A stretch of 64,000 nt of DNA from Okeania sp. SIO2B3 (lineage in GTDB: Bacteria; Cyanobacteriota; Cyanobacteriia; Cyanobacteriales; Microcoleaceae), in the NCBI RefSeq assembly GCF_010672525.1, contig NZ_JAAHGH010000020.1:37663-101662 (forward strand), in the 5' to 3' direction. The notes beneath the pieces are model-generated. The model did no database searches, was not told the origin of the DNA, and saw only the letters and a list, made by a program, of their open reading frames with translations. The position numbers and the translations under genes were made by a program. Below, piece after piece: positions 25,605 to 34,534 of this stretch. The stretch's first letter is position 1; every line of letters begins with the position of its first letter.

Positions 25605-26266
25605 ACTATGAATTTATTACAAAATTAAAAAGCGAATAAATTTATCAGGAATGTTAAATTCTCAGGGTTCTAAACAGATTAAGTTAAATTAATATTTATG
25701 ATGTGAATTCTAGGAGCGATCGCCACTTGAACATTTTTTTTGCACTATGGCTTTCTCACATATCGTCTTTTCAGAAGTTAGGATACATATTAGTTATCAA
25801 AGTATTGAAAAGGAGCAATAGAGATGTACTGACTCCATTCAGTTCTCAGTTAATATTTTTAACTTTTCACCTTTGTGAGGAGTCTATAGACGCGGATCGA
25901 TTTCCCTTGGGTATCTCTCATATACCTATAACTGTTCACTGATTCAATTCTTTAGGGTCAACAAAATATAGTAGAAGTATTACAAAATGATAAAACGGCC
26001 ACATCAAGGCCATATTAAACACTTAAATTTTTGCTAATTTGAGACAAATACAAATCGTTGGATCATGCTATGATTAATCTTAGTAAGATTGAAAGTATAA
26101 AGTATATTGTATGTACATACACTAGACAATAACTAGAACTAAATCCCCATCAAACAAAGTACTGACAATCTGCTCAACAGAAGCTGACTTTTAAAAGTTA
26201 GAATCATACTAAGGTAGATATTTGAAATTTTCCCGCGATGTGTTTAGGTTACACCTTGAGATTTAC
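25605..26266. other. AT-rich gap downstream of the orphan promoter
   Basis: The only longer frame, starting with a GTG near 25703 and about 79 codons long, has no recognisable features. An imperfect palindrome ATATTGTATGTACATACA occurs near 26.11 kb. I see no repeat-family member before the M1 copy at 26.27 kb. Confidence 0.4.
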
Positions 26267-26418
26267 GGCGTTGCTGAATTGAAGTATGAATGCGCGATTG
26301 TTTGGTTCTCGCCTTCGCCCCCGAGCATCCCCCAATTTAGGGGGACTTTTAGAGTTTTATTCCCCCCAATTTTGGGGGGTTAGGGGGGCTTGCATCATAT
26401 CCCAGAATCAGCAACGCC
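26267..26418. repeat. M1 MITE-like element, copy 2
   Basis: Ends GGCGTTGCTGA and TCAGCAACGCC. Flanking octamers AGATTTAC and AGATTTCT agree at 6 of 8 positions. The interior has an inverted CCCCCAATTT...AATTTTGGGGGG-type pair, different from the interior of copies 1 and 3. Confidence 0.65.
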
Positions 26419-26545
26419 AGATTTCTAAACCGTGCTAAACATTGCTGTGCTTTTTCCTAGCTCATGCTGCGCAAACATATCGGCGACAGCCAAAAACATG
26501 ATTTTACCTTCTGCAGTTTGGAATTAAACACAGTTTACAATAACT

Positions 26546-26785
26546 GGCGTTGGTAATTTGAGGTATGATATCATTTCCGGATAAGAGCGCGATAGAAGTC
26601 CATGACCTTTACGCGACCAAAAAACTTTATCCTTATACTCGGGGTTTCTTCTTCTTTCTTTCCTCCTGACTCCTGACTTCCCCTCCTGGGAGGGGTTAGG
26701 GGTGGGTTGGGAGGGGGAGGGGCTAGGGGTGGGTTGACTCCTAAGTAATGCGCGATTAATATCATACACGCGCTTTACCAACGCC
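26546..26785. repeat. M1 MITE-like element, copy 3, perfect 8-bp duplication
   Basis: Ends GGCGTTGGTAA and its near inverse TTTACCAACGCC. CAATAACT occurs immediately outside both ends (26538-26545 and 26786-26793), a perfect target-site duplication. The interior matches copy 1 in inverse orientation. Confidence 0.75.
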
Positions 26786-26982
26786 CAATAACTCTTTGCT
26801 TCATATTCTGGGTTTTATCCAGATACTAATAAGTTAATCGCACCTTTAGGCGATCGCATTACGCATAGATCGAGTTATTCAGCAAATAATTGCCTTTTTT
26901 ATCTTTTTTAGGTTGATTATGCTTTGCCATATTTGAAAGTTTTACAGCGCAATTCATTTAAGTAGACTACAAAATTATTTTT

Positions 26983-27120
26983 GGGTAGGGGGTAGGGGGT
27001 AGGGAGTAGGGAGTAGGGGCGTTAATGATAGTTATGGGGAAGCTAACGGCCGTTTGCGTTCCGCAAAGCTCCGCTAACGCCCTTAAACTCTGTACTTCAT
27101 CAAGTGGAAAACTGCTATTA
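26983..27120. repeat. G-rich heptamer tract and CG-rich patch before the next gene
   Basis: GGGTAGG and GTAGGGA type heptamers run at about 26983-27019. The patch GGCCGTTTGCG...CTCCGCTAACGCCC follows. It is open in frame with the next gene, which makes an artificially long N-terminus if the first start codon is taken. Confidence 0.5.
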
Positions 27121-27828
27121 ATGAAATTTAAAATCACAATTTCTCCCTTTAAAATTGCTAAATACTTAACTTTTGGCATAATATTTTTAACTATATGCAG
27201 CATCGCCATTCAGATAGGTAAATACGTTTTTGATTACCGCGAACCCTGGACAAGATTATTTAATCTCGACCGGGAAATGAATATTCCAACTTGGTATTCA
27301 AGTTTAATGTTGGTATCTTGTGGATTAATTATTCGTGGAATTTTTGCTATAAAAAAATCATTGTCTGACCGTTTCTGGCGACAGTGGAAAATTCTCTCAA
27401 TCATCTTCTTTCTATTAGCATTTGACGAAATAGCTAGTATCCATGAAATTTTGATTATTGATGACTTAGCAGATGCTCTAAATATTCCCAGTTTTTGGCA
27501 TTCAGTGTGGGTAATTCCCGGAACAGTTTTAGTAGCAATTTTTATCTGGAAATATTGGAAATTTATACTCTATTTACCAAAGCAATTACGCCGATATTTC
27601 TTAATTGCTATTAGTTTATATGTAGGTGGTGCATTGGGTATGGAAATGGTCGGAAGTTACTATGATGGAATTGATGGTCAGCAGAATTTAGTTTATGCAA
27701 TGTTAGCCACTGTAGAAGAAGTAATGGAAATGATGGGATGTGTAGTTTTTATCTATAGTTTATTAACTTATTTAGGTGAGTTAGATGCGGATATAGGAGT
27801 TAGTTTTTATATTAAAAATAAGAGTTAA
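27121..27828 (+). CDS. multi-pass membrane protein of unknown function
   Basis: 235 residues from the ATG at 27121. An in-frame start 96 bp upstream falls in repeat DNA and is rejected. Hydrophobic stretches at about 14-32, 62-80, 95-112, 138-155, 172-192 and 212-230 suggest six membrane spans, with an acidic conserved-looking loop LLAFDEIASIHEIL in the middle and a Met/Glu-rich stretch ATVEEVMEMMGCVVF before the last helix. I do not recognise the family name. Neighbours on both sides are repeats and oppositely oriented genes, so context gives no clue. Confidence 0.7.
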   Translation: MKFKITISPFKIAKYLTFGIIFLTICSIAIQIGKYVFDYREPWTRLFNLDREMNIPTWYSSLMLVSCGLIIRGIFAIKKSLSDRFWRQWKILSIIFFLLAFDEIASIHEILIIDDLADALNIPSFWHSVWVIPGTVLVAIFIWKYWKFILYLPKQLRRYFLIAISLYVGGALGMEMVGSYYDGIDGQQNLVYAMLATVEEVMEMMGCVVFIYSLLTYLGELDADIGVSFYIKNKS

Positions 27829-27854
27829 TTTTTTTCGTTAGAAGTATGTAGAGC

Positions 27855-28297
27855 TTACCGGTCTAATCTAAAAGCATTGGCATATAAAGACAAGTGCCTT
27901 TTTTTTTGTCGAAAAAAGTACCTGGTTTTCAGTCTAAAAAGCTCAAAAAGTTAGTATTTTAGGCGCATAGTAGGACATAACAATTAAGGAACAATTCTTA
28001 CCTAATAATTAATAATTAAATATGGGTTGCTGATTAATTCTCAAAGTATTGACTGATATTGGTTTTAGCGTTTTATAGTTGAAAAAAGTACCAGCTTTTT
28101 GGTGGAAAAAGCTCATGCATGCTAGTATTTTGGGATGATTATGGCAGAAAAATTGAGAGACAATTCTTAACTCCTACCTCCTTGCTCATTCCCATTTCTC
28201 CTGTCTTCCCCTCCCCTCCTGGGAGGGGCTAGGGGTGGGTTGTCTCCTGTCTCCTGTCTCCTACCCCAGCAAAAAGACTTCCCATACGCAAACCCTA
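27855..28297. repeat. M2 copies, inverse orientation (one worn, one better preserved)
   Basis: Two blocks share TCTAAAAGCATTG/TCTCAAAGTATTG, AAAAAAGTACC, AAAAAGCTCA and AGTATTTT text. The better one (about 28021-28297) ends GCAAACCCTA directly beside the stop codon of the gene at 28299 and carries CTCCTGT heptamers and the CCTCCTGGGAGGGG module. The other ends near 28.01 kb in AATAATT repeats. Confidence 0.55.
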
Positions 28298-28298
28298 G

Positions 28299-29858
28299 TT
28301 AAGGCAGCCACTTCGGATTAAAACCAGTTAGAGGCAACTCTTCTGGTTGAAGCTGCCACTGGGAATCATCTTCTGGCATTTTTGAATCTAAAGGTAACAT
28401 CCATAAACGACTAATTTTTATTGTGTTTTTGGTATTTTCTTGTTCTTGTTCTTCTTGATTTGATATTGTTACCATTTGGTCAAATAATAATGCTAAACCA
28501 TCCGGAGACAAATCCATGTTAACCTCCTGTTGGTTTGGCAAAATCACTAAAGGTTTTAACAAATTTCTCTTAATATCAAATGCTGCAATATAAGGTTGTT
28601 CTTGATACTCTTCTCCATTCTCTACTACTTGAGTTAATAAACAATAAAGAATACTTTTATTCGGGTCAAATTCTGCAGTGAGAATATTACCATAAGGACG
28701 AGTTCGCAATATCTCTCGCTCCTCGCCTTGATTAGTCACAATATAAAGCGATCGCGTCCCATCTTGATTATATTTTACCATCGTTGCCATCGAACCATCA
28801 GGAGCAAAATTTAATACTGTTCCAAACTTTGGTAAAAATATTAAATCCTCTGAATCTGTTTCTGGATTTATTGGTAAAATTGAGGTTCCTTCTCCTTGTA
28901 AAATTACTAAATTTTTGCTATCTGGTGTAATTAAAAAGTCTCCACCTTTTTGAATTATTCCATCTTTATTTGTTAAAGGTTGTACTTCTTTTCCTAATTC
29001 TAATACCCACGGTCCGGAATCAAAAATATCTTTTCTATTTACCCGTTGAATTACAATTTTTTTACCATCAAGAGATAAATCAAATTTCAAGTTTTGGTAT
29101 TCTGAATTATCAAGAACTTTTTCGATTTTACCTACAGCTTCTGAAGATTTTAATTTGGCATCTCCAGGAGCAAAATTAATCCCAGTTGTCACAGTGTATA
29201 TTTGTTGTTCTATCAGAGTAGGAACTTCATTTTGCTTTTCAACTGCCGAAAATAAAATCTTTTCTCCCTTGGGAAAAAATTTAAAATCCATTACTTCTAA
29301 ATTTTTCGGACTTAGTATTATAGGCTGTTGTTTTTTAGTTAAATTAATTAAGATTAATCTGCCTTTTTTCTCTCCTTGAAAACCTATATAAGCAAATGCA
29401 CGGTCGCGACTGCTAAATAGACCTTGAAAAGGCTGCATTACCTCCCCTTGATCTAAACCATAAAACTTTTCTTTTGCCCCTGATAATTTCACTGTATACT
29501 GATTACCATAGGGAGCAGGTTCTAAAATTGTATAAGCCATTCTCCGACCTGCCCAACTCACTTTCCCTGGTAAAGGTGGTTCTATTGTTAAGTTTTTTTC
29601 AACACTTGCATGGTTCATGGGTCGATTAAAATTTAGTATAAAAGCTGTATCTTCAGCTCCTATTTTTTTGTCTTGCCAGCTAAAGTCTTTAACTTTTGGA
29701 GCTGTACTTCCACCACCCACAAATAGCAGACAAATTAACACAGTTAATCCGAGAATCAAAGTAATAGCAACTCTGTCCAGAGGTTGTCGTAACTCCTGTA
29801 AAATAATGTCTTGATTTTCGCGAAATAGATGATTAATTTTTTTTCTTAAATTTACCAT
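28299..29858 (-). CDS. membrane-anchored protein with Ig-like and propeller-like regions
   Basis: 519 residues. One N-terminal transmembrane helix (about 30-50, VAITLILGLTVLICLLFVGG) would place the rest in the periplasm. An Ig-like (Big_5/SbsA-type) domain follows at about 58-125 (TAFILNFNRPMNHASVEKNL, WAGRRMAYTILEPAPYG). The remainder (about 135-519) reads as repeated beta-strands with TolB-like phrases such as SPDGLALLFDQM, TPDSKNLVILQG and FAPDGSMATMV, consistent with a beta-propeller. No catalytic motif is visible. A role in cell-envelope binding or assembly is only a guess. No operon partner is apparent. Confidence 0.75.
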   Translation of the reverse strand: MVNLRKKINHLFRENQDIILQELRQPLDRVAITLILGLTVLICLLFVGGGSTAPKVKDFSWQDKKIGAEDTAFILNFNRPMNHASVEKNLTIEPPLPGKVSWAGRRMAYTILEPAPYGNQYTVKLSGAKEKFYGLDQGEVMQPFQGLFSSRDRAFAYIGFQGEKKGRLILINLTKKQQPIILSPKNLEVMDFKFFPKGEKILFSAVEKQNEVPTLIEQQIYTVTTGINFAPGDAKLKSSEAVGKIEKVLDNSEYQNLKFDLSLDGKKIVIQRVNRKDIFDSGPWVLELGKEVQPLTNKDGIIQKGGDFLITPDSKNLVILQGEGTSILPINPETDSEDLIFLPKFGTVLNFAPDGSMATMVKYNQDGTRSLYIVTNQGEEREILRTRPYGNILTAEFDPNKSILYCLLTQVVENGEEYQEQPYIAAFDIKRNLLKPLVILPNQQEVNMDLSPDGLALLFDQMVTISNQEEQEQENTKNTIKISRLWMLPLDSKMPEDDSQWQLQPEELPLTGFNPKWLP

Positions 29859-30100
29859 TTATTTTTCCTTTATATCCCACAGTTAAAGAAGTCAGAAGTC
29901 AGAAGTCAGAAGTTATTTTTGTGATACCAATTCCCACGCATTATACCAAGCGTGAAAAAAGAATGTTACGAATAGTAAGAGCGATAAAAATAATTTACAG
30001 GAGATGTCTATTTGATAAAGCGGTGCGACCCCGCGACGACGATAGTCGCATCTGGTAGCGCACCAAGAGAAAAAGATAATTTACGCCCTAAAAAATGGTA

Positions 30101-30229
30101 TTACAGCGGTTTTCATTTCAGTAGACCACAGTAGGGGCGAATGGCATTTGCTAACGCAAAGCTCCGAATGGCGCCCTTACAAGGTTTTCGTTATGACGAT
30201 GTGGTTTATCAATCTGAAAAGCGCTGTAA
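30101..30229. repeat. M3 MITE-like element, copy 2
   Basis: TTACAGCGGTTTTCAT with GACCACA on the left; GTGGTTTATCA with TGAAAAGCGCTGTAA on the right. The interior is the GGGCGAATGGC / GCTAACGCAAAGCTCCG palindromic module. Confidence 0.65.
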
Positions 30230-30348
30230 AGCTATTCCCATAGGACTCGGTCCTCCTGAGTTCCCCTCCTGGGAGGGGCTAGGGGTAGGTTGACTCCTAA
30301 GAAATACCCTAGATATTTGTAGCAAACATTTATCAAATTGGTATTAGT

Positions 30349-30447
30349 GCTATACTTGGGCAATACTTCAGTTGTCAACTAATTAGCACAAACCGAATCA
30401 CTTTGCATGCTAATTTTAGCTTGCGTTAATGTTAATTATTCTTATGG
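30349..30447. repeat. dispersed repeat shared with 53.85 kb
   Basis: GCTATACTTGGGCAATACTTCAG through GTTAATGTTAATTATTCTTATG aligns with 53855-53955 over about 100 bp with scattered differences. No inverted ends are obvious. Confidence 0.5.
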
Positions 30448-30831
30448 TTGTTTCCCCTCCTGGGAGGGTTTAGGGGTGGGTCTCCTGCTCAACAAAATGT
30501 AGAAAAGTTTTTGAGAAATGGTATTACAGGGATTTTGAGCAACCCTCAAAAAATATTTCGCTTTAAAAGACGGGGTTGCGCGACCCAATTATTTTGATAA
30601 AAGTTTCGGATGAGTTGAAAATTGTGCTTAATCATAATAGTATTTACTACCGTTTGAAGACTTATTCTTAATATTTATAGAGGATTATTTGTGAGATTGC
30701 TATAATTAAACGGAGATAATATTATCTTTTTATTTTGAGTTTAATACCCCACGTTCTACATAGTGTTTAAAATTTCTTGTGGTTTGAGTTCCCATCCACT
30801 CCTTCCTTCTTCCCTCTTCCTTCCTCCTTCT

Positions 30832-31638
30832 TCAATAATCATAAGGATTTTTCGGCTTAGGAATTGGTTTAATTGTAGATGGCAAAATTGTTAATTTACG
30901 TTGACCATTCAGCTCATCAGTAATCATTTTACCTTCAACTTTAAACCAACCATCTTGAGCATATTTACTCCGACTCCTACCTTCTGGTAATTTAACTGGT
31001 AATCCCACTGGATAAGCATCAGCAGCACAACAAGTCAGAATAAATCTAGATATCCAAAAATATTGCTCAGATAATCCAGGAGGATAAATTACAAACCCAG
31101 TCACTTCAACTTTTTGATCATTATAAGCATCTGGTTCTGGATAAACATTTAAAATTCTAATCCATTCAATCAGCGATCGCTCTTCTGGTTTAGTAACACT
31201 ACGAAATTCTTGAGGTTGAGTTCTAGTTACTGGCAAAGATTCTGTTAAGCCTCTTTGTAATGCTGTTTGACTAGCAAAAACTTGAGGAGTAATCATCAAT
31301 GCCGATAGAGCTGATATTAATAATAAACCACTACTCCAACCAGGAGGAAAAAGATTAATATGCTGATTTTCAATACTGGTTAATGCTTGTTTTGATTGTC
31401 TCTTAAATCTTTGATTTTTGCTAATATTCAATAATTCCCAAATTTTCAATCCACCTAATAATAGTAAAGCAATTCCAGCTCCCACTGTTAAACCAAAATA
31501 ACGAGGATGAATTAATATATATAACTTGCTTGTAGTCCAATAATACAATAACACAAAACCCCAAACAAAAATTGCTATAGCATCTATCCAAGAACTATAT
31601 TTTTTGAGTAGAAAAAAAAGTGAATTGTAAACTTTCAT
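30832..31638 (-). CDS. TIGR03943/YcgQ-family membrane protein
   Basis: 268 residues. Membrane helices at about 17-34, 44-64 and 100-120 are followed by a soluble C-terminal domain with WIRILNVYPEPDAYNDQKVEVTG-type text (about 158-182), FWISRFILTCCAADAYPVGLPV and DGWFKVEGK. That pattern matches the TIGR03943 family (YcgQ in Bacillus subtilis), whose genes usually stand beside a UPF0718 permease. Such a permease is encoded upstream here. The CC pair in LTCCAADA is a candidate metal-binding or redox site. Substrate of the pair is unknown. Confidence 0.85.
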   Translation of the reverse strand: MKVYNSLFFLLKKYSSWIDAIAIFVWGFVLLYYWTTSKLYILIHPRYFGLTVGAGIALLLLGGLKIWELLNISKNQRFKRQSKQALTSIENQHINLFPPGWSSGLLLISALSALMITPQVFASQTALQRGLTESLPVTRTQPQEFRSVTKPEERSLIEWIRILNVYPEPDAYNDQKVEVTGFVIYPPGLSEQYFWISRFILTCCAADAYPVGLPVKLPEGRSRSKYAQDGWFKVEGKMITDELNGQRKLTILPSTIKPIPKPKNPYDY

Positions 31639-31654
31639 CTGATTAAAATTGCTG

Positions 31655-32035
31655 ACAAATATTGTGGTTTCAAGCCTCCTCTTTTAAGGGGATAAAAGCG
31701 GTCTATCTTCTCAGCTTACCGTCGGTTGGGATGGCGAAGAAACCTGCGCCATATCCAATCGACCAAGAGAAGAAAAATTTTCCTTTGAATCAATCCTCTT
31801 AATTTTAAAGGAGAGTTCAATAATTGATAATTGATAATGGATAATTGATAATTACCTCTCCCTAAAACGGATAGGATTGAATAAAAGGAAAAAATTTATA
31901 TTTTTACCCTTGAAAGGGTCGGCTTTAAACCTGAATTATTGAATTATTGAATTATTAATTCTTCGGTAATTATTAATCCTTCAGTAATTATTAATTATTA
32001 ATTATTAATTATTAATTATTAATTGTTCCCTGCTA
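31655..32035. repeat. R1 copy c, inserted between the permease and its partner
   Basis: A long copy with GTTTCAAGCCTCCTCTTTT, the GGTTGGGATGGCGAAG...CCATATCCAATCGACC core, AATTATCAATT/GATAATT heptamers, AAAGGGTCGGCTTTAAACC and a long TAATTAT run. It fills almost the whole 406-bp space between two genes that are normally adjacent. Confidence 0.65.
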
Positions 32036-32044
32036 TAAGTTAAT

Positions 32045-33142
32045 TTAACTCAAATATAAATTCACAATCAAAGCCATCATAAATGTTAATTGTGCTGCTA
32101 AAACCATTAAATAAATTACAACCCGCGACCGAAATACTGATAATAACAAACCAACAGCTTTGATATCAATCATAGGTCCAAAAACCAAAAAAGCTAATAG
32201 GGAACCACTGGTAAAAGTTGCGGCAAATGACAAAGCAAAAAAAGCATCCACAGTCGAACAAATAGAAACCACTGTGGCCAAAGTCAGCATAGCAATAATT
32301 GAACTAATAGGACCCTGACCAAGACTCAGAATAAATTCACGGGGTGCAGCAACCTGAATCATTGCAGCGATCGCGCTACCAATAACCAAAACTCCACCTA
32401 AGTCTTGTAACTCTTGCACCATACTATTTAACAAAGATAAAAGTCGCTGTCTATCAGGTGCAACGAACAGAGATTTCCAGCTCATATCTTTGTTAGAAGT
32501 GGTTTGACTACTCACACCTAGTGGACTTTGATTAATAGTACTAGCTTCTACTTGCCACAGTGGGATAGACTCCAGGGGCATAGATGTGCTAGATTGACCG
32601 AGAAAAAATGTTCCTGACTGTAAAAGAGGAGAAGTTTCAACTTTTTGAGAAACTGACTGTTGAGGTCTAGGTAATAGACGAGCAGTTGTAGGTTGCAATA
32701 ACGGTCGCATATCCTTTTGTACGCTGAATACCCAACCAATAATTGTTGCTATTGCCAGAGAAAATACCACCCGTAACACTACTATTTCTGGTTGGTCTCT
32801 AAAAGCAGTCCAAGTGGCCCATATTACTATGGGATTTACTGTTGGAGCTGCCAATAAAAAACCAATTGCTACTGAAGCTGGTACACCTTGTATCAATAAA
32901 CGTCGGGCAACTGGAACATTACCACATTCACATACTGGGAACAAAAAACCAATTAAACTACCGACAAACGCTCCTAAAAGAGGGTTTTTAGGCAGATATG
33001 TAATTAATTTACGCTCATCAATAAACCACTGTAATATTCCGGAGAAAATCACCCCCAACAGTAAAAATGGTATTGCTTCTACCAATAAACTAAGAAAGAG
33101 GGTGAAAGCATTATTCAACTGATTTGTCAGCGTTGATGCCAT
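32045..33142 (-). CDS. UPF0718/YcgR-family permease
   Basis: 365 residues, about eight membrane spans in two bundles joined by a hydrophilic loop (about 155-235). The family signature is clear in the first bundle: EAIPFLLLGVIFSG, LFPVCECGNVPVARRLL, FLLAAPTVNPIV. The second half has a related DAFFALSFAATFTSGSLLAFLVFGPM motif. The Cys-x-Cys-Gly in the first bundle is typical of these permeases, which are often metal-linked; the substrate is unproven. It is divergent from the diguanylate cyclase gene. Confidence 0.88.
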   Translation of the reverse strand: MASTLTNQLNNAFTLFLSLLVEAIPFLLLGVIFSGILQWFIDERKLITYLPKNPLLGAFVGSLIGFLFPVCECGNVPVARRLLIQGVPASVAIGFLLAAPTVNPIVIWATWTAFRDQPEIVVLRVVFSLAIATIIGWVFSVQKDMRPLLQPTTARLLPRPQQSVSQKVETSPLLQSGTFFLGQSSTSMPLESIPLWQVEASTINQSPLGVSSQTTSNKDMSWKSLFVAPDRQRLLSLLNSMVQELQDLGGVLVIGSAIAAMIQVAAPREFILSLGQGPISSIIAMLTLATVVSICSTVDAFFALSFAATFTSGSLLAFLVFGPMIDIKAVGLLLSVFRSRVVIYLMVLAAQLTFMMALIVNLYLS

Positions 33143-33342
33143 CTTTATATTTACTTTATATTTACTCTTTAAACTTTATTTTCTAAATATTTTCTCTGGT
33201 TCAATAATCTCCTAGGGGTCGGTATTATTTAAATAACTATACATATATTTACAATGTAAGTATATACTAAGGTAATCTAGATAATTAACTTAATCTAGAT
33301 CTATACAGTTTCTTTTGACACACAAATAATATTTTGAGTTTT
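33143..33342. promoter_or_regulatory. shared divergent upstream region
   Basis: A 200-bp AT-rich stretch lies between the divergent permease and diguanylate cyclase genes and must hold both promoters. It contains direct or inverted AATCTAGAT repeats (near 33.27-33.30 kb). I cannot fix hexamers with confidence. Confidence 0.35.
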
Positions 33343-34407
33343 ATGCTTAACTTATCTAGCTTTAAGCCCTTAATCTTACCAGCTCTTGAAAACTCCCTGC
33401 CAAAAACTTTTCAGGAGTTAACTTTACGAAATTTATCATTATATGATTTTCAAGTTGACAGTAATCAATCAGGAGAAGTGGCTGCTTTAAGACTAGAAGC
33501 TGAACCAAGATTGCCAGGAATAATCTTAACTGAAGAGGGACATATCTCAGGAATGATTTCCCGACAGCGATTTTTGGAGTATCTGAGTCGCCCTTTTGGA
33601 CGAGAACTATTTCTCAAAAGGTCTTTAAAGACTTTGTATGAGTTCGCTTACACAGATTTTTTAATGATGCCTGGAGATACGAAAGTTATAGAAGCTAGTA
33701 GTAAAGCTTTACAGAGACCAACTAACCAAGCTTATGAACCAATTGTGGTTGAAATCGAACCCTATGTCTACAGAATTTTAGATGTCCATCATCTGCTGAC
33801 AGCTCAATGTCATATTCATCAATTGGCCAGTAATTTACTCCATGAACTTTATCAAGAATTGGAGACAGCTCACCAAAAATTAGAGCTTCAAGCTTCTTTA
33901 GATGCCTTGACTCAAGTTGCTAATCGTAGAAGATTTGACGAATATTTAGCTCAACAGTGGCTCCAGATGTCTAAACAACAAAGCCCTATATCCATAATTA
34001 TGGCAGATATTGATTGTTTTAAAGGTTATAATGACACTTATGGTCATCAAGCTGGAGATAAGTGTATCAAGCAAGTAGCTTTAGGAATTAATCAAGCTGT
34101 TCAAACGTCACTTAAAACAAATAAGGAAAATTTAGTGGCTCGTTATGGAGGAGAAGAATTTGCGATAGTTTTACCTCAGATGAATGCTATTGATGCTGTT
34201 TCTATAGCGGAACAAATTCGTTCTCATGTCAAGTCATTAAATATTACCCATAAAGCATCTGTTGCCTCAAAAGTTGTAACTTTAAGTTTAGGAGTTGCTA
34301 CAACTATACCTCAATTGAGTAGCTCGCGAGAAGCATTAATTGCTGAAGCAGATCGAGCACTTTATCAAGCTAAAATTCAAGGTCGCGATCGCGTTATTCT
34401 TAGTTAA
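33343..34407 (+). CDS. diguanylate cyclase (GGDEF domain)
   Basis: 354 residues from the ATG at 33343 (a TTG nine bases upstream is also in frame). The N-terminal region (about 40-155) resembles a degenerate CBS-like pair (GIILTEEGHISGMISRQRFLE, DFLMMPGDTKVIEASSKALQ). A short coiled segment (about 165-185) leads into a GGDEF domain with DALTQVANRRRFDEYL, metal-binding DIDCFKGYNDTYGH and the active-site loop RYGGEEF, so it should make cyclic di-GMP. The RxxD inhibitory site expected five residues before the loop is absent (NKEN instead), so product inhibition through that site is unlikely. The GCGATCGC near the stop is a HIP1 site. Confidence 0.92.
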   Translation: MLNLSSFKPLILPALENSLPKTFQELTLRNLSLYDFQVDSNQSGEVAALRLEAEPRLPGIILTEEGHISGMISRQRFLEYLSRPFGRELFLKRSLKTLYEFAYTDFLMMPGDTKVIEASSKALQRPTNQAYEPIVVEIEPYVYRILDVHHLLTAQCHIHQLASNLLHELYQELETAHQKLELQASLDALTQVANRRRFDEYLAQQWLQMSKQQSPISIIMADIDCFKGYNDTYGHQAGDKCIKQVALGINQAVQTSLKTNKENLVARYGGEEFAIVLPQMNAIDAVSIAEQIRSHVKSLNITHKASVASKVVTLSLGVATTIPQLSSSREALIAEADRALYQAKIQGRDRVILS

Positions 34408-34534
34408 GGGTCGCTCTAGATAAATCAAAAAAATTTGAAACAAATTTTGGCTTTGTTGCATCTACTCTAACTCTAAATATTGCTTTAATACTTAAGCTAA
34501 TTTTCTGGTGATGATTTCTTGAATCAACATAATG

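Larger units (their letters stand above)
29859..30831. other. repeat-filled gap between two minus-strand genes
   Basis: AGTCAGA heptamers lie at about 29889-29913. A TACCAAGCGTGAAAAAAGAATGTTAC stretch at about 29.94 kb matches an inverse at 11.69 kb. GCGGTGCGAC...GGTAGCG follows at 30.02 kb, then an M3 copy, CCCCTCCTGGGAGGGG modules near 30.26 and 30.45 kb, and a segment also found at 53.85 kb. The last 300 bp are AT-rich and gene-free. Confidence 0.55.

Noticed and set aside
25703..25942. 79-codon frame starting with GTG downstream of the orphan promoter
   Set aside because: No recognisable features, weak start and ordinary AT-rich composition; left as non-coding.
27025..27120. Longer N-terminus for the membrane protein at 27.1 kb
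   Set aside because: The extension is repeat DNA with a Cys/Ser-rich nonsense sequence; the ATG at 27121 opens the first hydrophobic segment properly.
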